Shown here: one piece after another, positions 1 through 4,956 of the stretch
Numbering within the stretch: the stretch's first letter is position 1
How the letters are laid out: each line of letters starts with the position of its first letter
Origin: Thioploca sp.
GTDB lineage: Bacteria > Pseudomonadota > Gammaproteobacteria > Beggiatoales > Beggiatoaceae
Length of the DNA: 7,260 nt
NCBI GenBank assembly: GCA_011371325.1
Contig: DRQV01000033.1
Span: forward strand, 1 to 7,260
Direction: 5' to 3'
Translations under genes and position numbers: made by a program
The notes under the pieces: model-generated
Told to the model about the DNA's origin: nothing
What the model saw: the letters and a program-made list of their open reading frames with translations, nothing else
Databases searched by the model: none

Positions 1-189
1 ATTAAGTAGTTCCATTAAATCTATTTCAAAAATTTTAGCAATTTTTTTTATTTTTTTGACATGTAAATCTGTAGTTCCATGTTCAATATTAGCATAACCA
101 TTGACAGACATTCCTAATTTATTGGCCATCTCCTCTTGCGACCAGTTTTTCGCATTTCGCATCAGACAAATTTTTTCGTGAATTTCCAT
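1..189 (-). CDS. XRE/Cro-type helix-turn-helix transcriptional regulator, C-terminal end cut by window edge
   Basis: Reading leftward from ATG at 189, the frame stays open for 63 codons to base 1, so the gene runs off the window. The translation begins MEIHEKICLMRNAKNWSQEE and contains the classic HTH_3 pattern: W-S-Q-E-E-M-A at about residues 16-22, then the recognition-helix region M-S-V-N-G-Y-A-N-I-E-H-G at about 30-41, then a terminal helix with F-E-I-D-L-M-E-L-L. Proteins of this family are small DNA-binding repressors or activators, often autoregulated. The start is chosen because it gives a typical N-terminus and lies just inside a repeated operator-like sequence. No strong ribosome-binding site is seen; the nearest purine run (GGG, minus strand, 194-196) lies inside that repeat. 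It is divergent from the adhesin cluster starting at 464, so it could control it, but that is inference. The C-terminus, and any effector domain, is not visible. Confidence 0.85.
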   Translation of the reverse strand, partial: MEIHEKICLMRNAKNWSQEEMANKLGMSVNGYANIEHGTTDLHVKKIKKIAKIFEIDLMELLN

Positions 190-193
190 GATA

Positions 194-230
194 CCCAGTT
201 TTAGTTGGGAAAATCCCTAGTTTTAGTTGG
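194..230 (-). promoter_or_regulatory. Two-copy direct repeat, probable autoregulatory operator of the HTH gene
   Basis: The minus strand carries CCAACTAAAACTAGGG (215-230) and CCCAACTAAAACTGGG (194-209). They share the 12-base core CCAACTAAAACT with a period of 22 bases, about two turns of DNA. The proximal copy ends four bases before the regulator's ATG and overlaps where its ribosome-binding site should be. Both copies lie downstream of the best candidate -10 box. A bound regulator would therefore block its own transcription or early elongation. The assignment to this regulator is inference from position and from the common autorepression of XRE proteins. Confidence 0.5.
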
Positions 231-239
231 TTGTTAAAT

Positions 240-268
240 ATATTAATTATAACTTATTATATTGTAAA
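240..268 (-). promoter_or_regulatory. Candidate sigma-70 promoter for the HTH regulator gene
   Basis: On the minus strand, TTTACA (263-268) and TAATAT (240-245) are separated by 17 bases, a good fit to the -35 and -10 consensus. Transcription would begin near 233, just before the two operator-like repeats. The region is very AT-rich, so chance matches are likely. Confidence 0.35.
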
Positions 269-364
269 TAGTCAATATTCTGGATAGTTAATAATGTTTT
301 ACGATTTGTAAATGTAATATAAAGCTGATTCAGTAATATTAATAAATATTGATAGAAAATTGAC

Positions 365-422
365 TTCGATTGTAGCTCAAGGTAATGCATATATTCGATT
401 GTAGCTCAAGGTAATGCATATA
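365..422 (+). repeat. Perfect tandem duplication of a 29-base unit upstream of the adhesin cluster
   Basis: Two identical 29-base units lie head to tail, at 365-393 and 394-422; each contains GATTGTAGCTCAAGGTAATG. The block ends about 40 bases before the ATG of the first cluster gene, so it lies in the promoter or leader. A weak promoter match (TTGACT at 360-365, 17 bases, TAATGC at 383-388) overlaps the first unit. The units could be paired regulator sites, or a recent replication-slippage duplication. Perfect identity in an intergenic region suggests the duplication is recent or conserved by function; the sequence alone cannot decide. Confidence 0.85.
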
Positions 423-463
423 AATGTAATAGATAAGATTTTAATATTTTGGAGAAAATTTAT

Positions 464-907
464 ATGAAATTAAAATTTATTATTCTTGCAACAGGTTTTG
501 TTTTAATACTTTCGTCTTGCTTTGCTGGTATGGGTACTAAAGAAGGAATTGGTACTGGAACAGGGGTATTAACAGGTGCAGGACTTTGTTCTTTGTTTAC
601 TAAAAATAAGCTATTAATTACTGGTTGTGGAGTAGCTGGTGGATTGGCAGGTAATATGATAGGTGCTAGATTTGATGAAAATGATAAAAAAGAACGCCAA
701 GCATTTTTGGCTAAACTTTCTGACGGTGACGTTGGTAGTTGGAAGAATCCAGATACTAAGATAGAATACTCCTTAACTCCTGTAAAAACTTACACTATTG
801 CTAAAACTGGGGAAGTATGCCGTGATTTTAGACTAACAGTAAATGGAAAACCAGAATTAAGTAAAGCTTGTAAAAATAAAAATAGTTCTATATGGACTAT
901 TATATAG
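464..907 (+). CDS. Glycine-zipper outer-membrane lipoprotein, 17 kDa surface antigen family
   Basis: The protein has 147 residues. ATG at 464 is chosen because GGAGA (451-455) lies eight bases upstream; an in-frame TTG at 449 has no such support. The N-terminus is a lipoprotein signal: a basic and hydrophobic stretch ending in the lipobox L-S-S-C, with the lipidated Cys at 19. Residues 27-68 are a glycine-rich segment with several GxxxG-like spacings (G-I-G-T-G-T-G and G-C-G-V-A-G-G-L-A-G), typical of glycine-zipper proteins. The C-terminal part has W93, P96, C119-R120, N127-G128, A135-C136 and W144, matching the tail of the 17 kDa/rickettsial surface antigen family. The same tail ends the CsgG-like gene at 2105-3211, which suggests the two proteins act together at the outer membrane. 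It is the first gene of a cluster with the repeat proteins. Its exact function is unknown; an accessory, plug or assembly factor for the exporter is inference. Confidence 0.75.
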   Translation: MKLKFIILATGFVLILSSCFAGMGTKEGIGTGTGVLTGAGLCSLFTKNKLLITGCGVAGGLAGNMIGARFDENDKKERQAFLAKLSDGDVGSWKNPDTKIEYSLTPVKTYTIAKTGEVCRDFRLTVNGKPELSKACKNKNSSIWTII

Positions 908-1002
908 TTTGTCAAAAAAATATTTTCTTAAGGATGGTTGCTTTCCTGTTTAAATTTTCTAAAAAAGCAATAAATTTTCTTATTATTATGGAGAAGTATA
1001 TT

Positions 1003-1356
1003 ATGCGTAAATCTTTAATTACTACTGCTGTACTAACTATAGCTTTTTCAACATCCACTGCAATGGCTGATATAGATACTAATATCAAAGCAGATATTGA
1101 AGCAGATGCCAGAGGTGAACTAGAAGCTAATGCTATAGGAGCTGGTAACAATATAAATGTTGATGCTGTTGCTGCCATAGTGAACATTGAGAATGATGCC
1201 AGTGAAGGTACAAATATTAAATCTGAGCTAGATTTAGATATAAAAGCCAATCATAGAGGCGATGTAGAAGCTAATGCAATTGCTGCTGGTAATAATGTTG
1301 AAGTTAGTGCTACTGCTGCTGTAGTATCTATCACTAACGATAGTGGTACTCAATAA
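1003..1356 (+). CDS. Small secreted repeat protein, curli/Hfa-like fibre subunit candidate
   Basis: The protein has 117 residues. ATG at 1003 follows GGAG (990-993) by nine bases and opens a clear Sec signal peptide: M-R-K, a hydrophobic core, and a predicted cut after A-M-A (residue 22). The frame is open further upstream, but that stretch shows no signal-like sequence. The mature part contains two copies of a repeat, about residues 31-65 and 79-113, period 48. Within the 29 best-aligned positions (37-65 and 85-113) 19 are identical. The core is E-A-N-A-I-x-A-G-N-N followed by alternating hydrophobic residues ending in N-D. The mature chain has no Cys, is acidic, and is rich in Ala, Asn, Asp and Val, as expected of extracellular beta-rich fibre subunits. 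It lies between the lipoprotein and a second repeat protein, upstream of a CsgG-like exporter gene. I infer an exported adhesin or amyloid-like subunit comparable in role to CsgA or HfaA; it does not show the exact curli Ser/Gln/Asn spacing. Confidence 0.7.
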   Translation: MRKSLITTAVLTIAFSTSTAMADIDTNIKADIEADARGELEANAIGAGNNINVDAVAAIVNIENDASEGTNIKSELDLDIKANHRGDVEANAIAAGNNVEVSATAAVVSITNDSGTQ

Positions 1357-1368
1357 TTAAGTAATCTT

Positions 1369-1416
1369 ACATAAAATAGGTGATACCAAATTAATTTTGT
1401 ATTACCTGCTTTATGT
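1369..1416 (+). terminator. Long stem-loop between the two repeat-protein genes, possible attenuator
   Basis: The arms ACATAAA (1369-1375) with TTTATGT (1410-1416), and AGGTGATA (1378-1385) with TATTACCT (1400-1407, one G-U pair), plus an inner CAAA/TTTG, make a stem of about 20 pairs. It has one bulged C and one mismatch, around a 5-base loop. A T-rich stretch with five consecutive T (1423-1427) follows a few bases later. Placed 13 bases after the stop of the first repeat gene, it could partly terminate transcription, giving more of the first subunit than of the exporter, or protect the 3' end of its mRNA. The T-run is offset from the stem, so full termination is uncertain. Confidence 0.45.
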
Positions 1417-1449
1417 TAGATATTTTTATTAGGATAATAGGAGATTAAA

Positions 1450-2112
1450 ATGCGTTATTTACCTAGAAGTGTATTAATCATTGTTATATTTTTTCCAACT
1501 ATAACATTTGCAAGTTCAACTGCTAATTTGGAAGCTGCCAAAAGTAGAATGCAAGATAGAATGCAAGGAGATTCTGCACAAGAAAATAAATTGAAACATG
1601 GTAATATTAATGTTGAACAAGCTTATGGTAGAACTATTATTACTGGTTGGATGGATAATCGTGAAGATATAAGTGCTAGTGGAACTGATGCAACTGCGGC
1701 TGGTAATCAAATAAACATTGGTAATATTAATAATGGTGATAATAATATTACCGGTAACAGAATTGATGTTAAGGAAACTCAAGGTTCAGTTTATGTTCGT
1801 GTTAATACCAAAAGTAGCGGAAATATTTCTGCAAATTCATCTGGAATCATTACGAAAGCCAATGCCGCTGGAACACAAATTAATGTGAAAGGAGTTAGAG
1901 GAATAGTTAATGTTAATGCTAAAACTTCCAGTAATGGAAATATTACTGCTAATGCAACTGGTTTTTCAAATGTAGAAGCTAATGCAACAGCTAATCAAAT
2001 CAACATACAAGGTAATTCTAGTGCTATCCGTGTGAATGGAGTAATTATATCAAATGGAAATATCACTGCTACGGCTAAAGGCGGTATTATGGAAGCTCTC
2101 AAAGATGAATAA
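1450..2112 (+). CDS. Secreted repeat protein, second adhesin/fibre component (HfaD-like in context)
   Basis: The protein has 220 residues. The start at 1450 is supported by AGGAG (1439-1443), six bases upstream. The first 21 residues form a Sec signal peptide with a likely cut after T-F-A. Residues 22-70 are a non-repetitive, Gln-rich N-terminal region. From about 72 the chain is repetitive: G-N-I-S/T-A starts units at 124, 163 and 203 (periods 39 and 40), with a more diverged unit at about 72. The unit centre is A-N-A-x-x-x-Q-I-N-V/I, with Q-I-N at 87, 143 and 183, followed by a V-x-V strand-like segment. This core resembles the A-N-A-x-A-G-N-N-I-N-V core of the preceding protein, so the two are probably paralogous. 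The mature part has no Cys. The last unit is short, ending in L-K-D-E, and the stop codon overlaps the start of the exporter gene. Likely an exported beta-rich adhesin, by position comparable to HfaD or a curli nucleator; the function is inferred. Confidence 0.7.
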   Translation: MRYLPRSVLIIVIFFPTITFASSTANLEAAKSRMQDRMQGDSAQENKLKHGNINVEQAYGRTIITGWMDNREDISASGTDATAAGNQINIGNINNGDNNITGNRIDVKETQGSVYVRVNTKSSGNISANSSGIITKANAAGTQINVKGVRGIVNVNAKTSSNGNITANATGFSNVEANATANQINIQGNSSAIRVNGVIISNGNITATAKGGIMEALKDE

Positions 2113-3211
2113 AATAGTTTTTTTTTTAGGAATAGCCATATTTTCTTATGGATGTGATATCAAACCTCTAACTAATAGTGGGAGAGGACGTACAACTGGA
2201 CTAGTACAAGATAATAATACTATTTATTCAGAAAGTTTAAGATGTTTGGGGAATTTAATTGAAAATAGTGGACAAGGTTATTCCAAATACCAAATTTCGG
2301 TTGGTAAGATAAAAGATAAAACCGGAAAAACTGAAGGTGTTGGTGGTAAACCTCTAACTCAAGCTTCTAGAGATATGGCATTAACTGCTTTATCAAAATT
2401 AAATGCAATTAACATTATCGCTATAAGTCCAGATGATGTTTCACAATTTGATTTAAGCGGTAAAACTAATGCAGAAATAGAAATAACTCTACAAGGTAAA
2501 AATACTGGCACTGCTTTTAAAAGTAATTTTATATTTACTGGTTCAATAAGTGAATATAATGAAGATATTGGTAGACAAAGTGGTGGATTAGATATGTTTA
2601 GAAAATATTTAGATTTAGGCTTTTCTGGTACAGATAGAATTTTTAGTGTTGCAATGGATTTAAGAATTATCGGCTCAAAATCTGGTAGAATATTAAAAAA
2701 TGATAATGAACTATTAGCAATTAGTCTCAAAAACGATATACATGTAAAAGATTTTAATGGCGTATTGTTTAGAATCTTTAAAAGTAGCTTTAGAGATGGT
2801 GGAGGGATAGATTATGGTTTTAGAATATCTGATCCAAAACATCTAGCTATTCGTGAAATTATTGAAAAAGCTATCTTTCAATTAATAGGTAAGCTATATA
2901 CTGTGCCTTTTCAACAATGTGAATTGGGGACACCTTTTGATAAAAATAATCTTGGTGGTTCAATTGCTAAATACATGAATCAAAAAGATCAAAGTAATGC
3001 TCAACAAGTTTTGGAAATGATACCAACAAAAGATATTGTGACATGGGATAGTTTTGATAGAAAATATAGTATGATGACTTCAGAAACAAATGTTGTTGAT
3101 AAAAATAAACCATGCCGCAAATACTATATTGAAATTGTTAGAAATGGAAAAAAAGAAGGTTCAAAAGGAACAGCTTGTCGTCATTCAAATGGGATTTGGA
3201 AAGATATTTGA
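2105..3211 (+). CDS. CsgG/HfaB-like outer-membrane secretion lipoprotein with 17 kDa-antigen-type C-terminal tail
   Basis: The protein has 368 residues. ATG at 2105 overlaps the stop of the previous gene by eight bases (ATGAATAA), and GGAAG (2091-2095) lies nine bases upstream, so translation is probably coupled. In-frame codons further upstream lie inside the previous gene. A short signal ends F-S-Y-G-C, with the lipidated Cys at 17 followed by Asp. Residues about 45-272 fit the CsgG family: I-S-V-G-K-I-K-D-K-T-G near 64-74, F-T-G-S-I-S-E-Y-N near 144-152, V-A-M-D-L-R-I-I followed by S-K-S-G-R-I-L near 182-197, and an A-I-R-E-I-I-E-K-A helix near 248-256. E. coli CsgG is 277 residues; the extra length here is mainly a tail (about 312-368) with C337-R338, N347-G348, A357-C358-R359 and W365. 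That tail has the same pattern as the lipoprotein at 464-907. CsgG-type proteins form the outer-membrane pore for curli subunits, and HfaB does this for holdfast anchor proteins. Here the likely clients are the two preceding repeat proteins. Confidence 0.82.
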   Translation: MNKIVFFLGIAIFSYGCDIKPLTNSGRGRTTGLVQDNNTIYSESLRCLGNLIENSGQGYSKYQISVGKIKDKTGKTEGVGGKPLTQASRDMALTALSKLNAINIIAISPDDVSQFDLSGKTNAEIEITLQGKNTGTAFKSNFIFTGSISEYNEDIGRQSGGLDMFRKYLDLGFSGTDRIFSVAMDLRIIGSKSGRILKNDNELLAISLKNDIHVKDFNGVLFRIFKSSFRDGGGIDYGFRISDPKHLAIREIIEKAIFQLIGKLYTVPFQQCELGTPFDKNNLGGSIAKYMNQKDQSNAQQVLEMIPTKDIVTWDSFDRKYSMMTSETNVVDKNKPCRKYYIEIVRNGKKEGSKGTACRHSNGIWKDI

Positions 3212-3230
3212 TATTAACTAAATTATAAAC

Positions 3231-3258
3231 AAGGTGCATCCCACGCACCTTTCTCTTT
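3231..3258 (+). terminator. Rho-independent terminator of the adhesin cluster
   Basis: AAGGTGC (3231-3237) pairs with GCACCTT (3245-3251) around a 7-base loop, followed by the T-rich TCTCTTT. It begins 19 bases after the exporter gene's stop codon and is one of few GC-containing stems in this AT-rich stretch. The opposite strand lacks a good T-run after the hairpin, so it should mainly act on the plus strand. Confidence 0.65.
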
Positions 3259-3440
3259 CCATACAATTCTCCCAACTTGAATCCCACCCAAATAATATAA
3301 TCTTGATACTAAAATAATTGAAATACTAATTAGAACTTATGCTTTTACTGAAGGTGTACAAGGCATGAGCTATATAATGTACAAAGTCATGAATAAAAGC
3401 CGTTTTTTCATTCGCAGATAAATCATAAATTATGATGTCC

Positions 3441-3465
3441 AGTAATCCCTGCAACAGGTATCACT
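3441..3465 (-). terminator. Stem-loop directly after the feoC-like gene
   Basis: On the minus strand, AGTGATACCTG, loop TTG, CAGGGATTACT form an 11-position stem with one G-U pair and one mismatch, starting four bases after the stop codon. A second palindrome (ATCATAAATTATGAT, 3422-3436) follows. Neither has a T-run behind it on the minus strand, so they may be a Rho-dependent end or mRNA-protecting hairpins rather than a classical terminator. Confidence 0.4.
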
Positions 3466-3469
3466 TTAG

Positions 3470-3685
3470 TTATTTCCATTCATAAATTTCTAAATCAGCC
3501 GGATTAGATTGACAACATCCTTTACTACAGATATTACCTTTAATATGTTTAACTTTACCTTTGCGTATCCAATGCTCTAACATACCTCTCATAGCATCTG
3601 GAGTTACATCAAAGTGACGGGCTAAGTCAATCAAAACTGCCCGATTATTAGTTTGTAAATATCGTTTTATATCAGTAAGAATCAT
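3470..3685 (-). CDS. feoC: FeoC-like small winged-helix protein with Cys cluster
   Basis: The protein has 71 residues and reads leftward from ATG at 3685. The first 50 residues fit the FeoC winged-helix fold: M-I-L-T-D-I-K-R-Y-L, then L-I-D-L-A-R-H-F-D-V-T-P-D-A-M-R-G-M-L, then W-I-R-K-G-K-V-K. The C-terminal part carries C53, C57 and C58 before a terminal E-W-K. FeoC family members have a Cys-rich wing that can bind an iron-sulfur cluster, and they assist or regulate the FeoB ferrous iron transporter. Known enteric FeoC proteins have four Cys in this wing; only three are seen here. No feoA or feoB lies beside it: the gene follows bamD by 78 bases in the same direction and may share its transcript. 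The ribosome-binding site is weak (GAG, two bases from ATG). The family call is good; the role in iron uptake is inferred. Confidence 0.72.
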   Translation of the reverse strand: MILTDIKRYLQTNNRAVLIDLARHFDVTPDAMRGMLEHWIRKGKVKHIKGNICSKGCCQSNPADLEIYEWK

Positions 3686-3763
3686 ATCTCGTATTAAATA
3701 TATAGTTTGAGTTACATAATTTTGTTTAATTAAATCGGGAAACGCTATAATCTAAACTTCAAA

Positions 3764-4528
3764 TTACCTAGCAGTTAAATTCTCAATCCTAGATATTCCA
3801 GGATGAGATGGATAATTGAGTTTTAATATTGCTAATGTACTATCAGATAAATCTTGTAAACCAATTATTTTATAGGCTCTAGCCAAAATTACCAATGCTT
3901 CAGGAACAGCTGGAGTACGTTGATAAGATTCAAGTATTGTTTTGGCTCTATTTGCTGCTGCCAAATAAGCTTCTCGTTTCATATAAAAATTTGCTACATG
4001 TAATTCATGTTGAGCTGCTCTATTACGTAAATGAATCATACGTTGTCTAGCATCTTTACTATATTTGCTATTCGGAAAACGAGCTATCAACTCAGAAAAA
4101 TCTTGGAAGGATTGCACTGCCGCCATTTGTTCTCGTTGCGAACGATCTACTGGTAAAAAACGATCTAAAGTTCCTTGATGCAATTCAAAATTAACTAACC
4201 CTTTAAGATAATATGCGTAGTCAACTTGAGGATGACGTGGATATAATTTAATAAATAAATCTGCCGCCGCTATTGCAGAAGCCGGTTCTTCATATTTATA
4301 ATAAGAATAAATTATTTCAAATTGAGCTTGTTGGGCATATTTTCCAAATGGATACCTAGCTTCTAATAATTCATAATAGCGAATTGCAGTTTCATAATCT
4401 CCTACTGCAAAAGCATCTTTAGCTTCTTCATATATTTTACTAGCAGACCAATCTTCAGTTTTGGGATCAGATAATACACTGCAAGCAAGTAAATTTAAGG
4501 ATAAAATGGTAATTAATATATATTTCAT
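3764..4528 (-). CDS. bamD: Outer membrane protein assembly factor BamD (ComL/YfiO)
   Basis: The protein has 254 residues, close to the 245 of E. coli BamD. BamD is the essential lipoprotein partner of BamA in the BAM complex, which folds and inserts beta-barrel proteins into the outer membrane from the periplasmic side. The N-terminus is a lipoprotein signal ending L-L-A-C, with the lipidated Cys at 16. The mature part is a series of TPR-like helical repeats with family hallmarks: Y-P-F-G-K-Y-A near 59-65, H-P-Q-V-D-Y-A-Y-Y-L-K-G near 99-110, D-R-S-Q-R-E-Q near 128-134 and R-F-P-N-S-K-Y near 150-156, followed by the N-F-Y-M-K-R-E-A-Y repeat near 180-188. GGAA lies six bases before ATG at 4528. 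It is transcribed leftward, with the feoC-like gene behind it. The gene looks intact. Confidence 0.96.
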   Translation of the reverse strand: MKYILITILSLNLLACSVLSDPKTEDWSASKIYEEAKDAFAVGDYETAIRYYELLEARYPFGKYAQQAQFEIIYSYYKYEEPASAIAAADLFIKLYPRHPQVDYAYYLKGLVNFELHQGTLDRFLPVDRSQREQMAAVQSFQDFSELIARFPNSKYSKDARQRMIHLRNRAAQHELHVANFYMKREAYLAAANRAKTILESYQRTPAVPEALVILARAYKIIGLQDLSDSTLAILKLNYPSHPGISRIENLTAR

Positions 4529-4956
4529 TATAAATTCCGGTAATTACAGTTTAGATAAATTATACTTTAACAGTTATTAATCAGCAATTCAAAAACTAAG
4601 ATTTTTTGGATTTATCCATAATTTAGTATGCTACTGGAATATCTCCAACATAGCATTTAATTATGTCTTTAACTGAACGACCTGTGATCAAAGTGCCATA
4701 TGATTAAGATAGCAAACAGATTATTTAATCATGACTTGTTCTTTCTAATTGATTTTCTATTTTAATACATTATAACACCTTTTTTGGAAGAACTGTGCGT
4801 AACATTAGTTACTGAATAAGATAATAATACTGCAAAAAAATGTTAGAATAAGAAATGGAAAAATTTAAATTAAAGAATCCTCAAAAATTTCAAGTTTTAA
4901 AATTATATGATATATCAATGAAATCACAACTTTTGTAATTGTATATGTAAAAACAA
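4529..4956. other. Intergenic region between divergent bamD and the GGDEF-EAL gene
   Basis: These 428 bases are AT-rich and hold the bamD promoter at the left end. Frames are short: one reads 21 codons from ATG at 4700 and one reads 14 codons from ATG at 4664; neither has a ribosome-binding site or a recognisable product. I see no tRNA, strong terminator or clear repeat. The promoter of the rightward gene must lie in the right-hand half, but no -35/-10 pair there is convincing. A TATGAT at 4906-4911 is the nearest -10-like sequence. Confidence 0.6.
4559..4587 (-). promoter_or_regulatory. Candidate sigma-70 promoter for bamD
   Basis: The minus strand shows a perfect -10 box TATAAT (4559-4564) and TTGCTG (4582-4587) 17 bases upstream, which matches the first three bases of the -35 consensus. 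It ends about 30 bases before the bamD start codon, a normal leader length. No operator-like repeat is seen around it. Confidence 0.45.

Noticed and set aside
365..422. The repeat unit contains TAGCTCAAGGTAATGC, similar to a tRNA D-arm.
   Set aside because: No acceptor, anticodon or T-arm sequences surround it, and the 29-base period leaves no room for a tRNA.
912..1250. Open frame of 112 codons on the minus strand.
   Set aside because: It lies antisense to the secreted repeat gene, has low-complexity Ala/Ser composition and no ribosome-binding site; it is a shadow of that gene's repeats.
1516..2730. Two minus-strand open frames (1516-1782 and 2359-2730).
   Set aside because: Both are antisense to well-supported plus-strand genes and have no recognisable features.
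3223..3336. Minus-strand frame of 37 codons ending G-A-W-D-A-P-C-L, with protein-like composition.
   Set aside because: It has no start codon or ribosome-binding site and runs through the terminator hairpin; possibly a remnant, but not supportable as a gene.
3296..3421. Plus-strand frame of about 41 codons ending in F-F-I-R-R.
   Set aside because: The first ATG leaves only 18 codons, there is no ribosome-binding site and no recognised similarity. Two near-identical TGTACAA..CATGA stretches in it (3355-3368 and 3378-3392) are too short to interpret.
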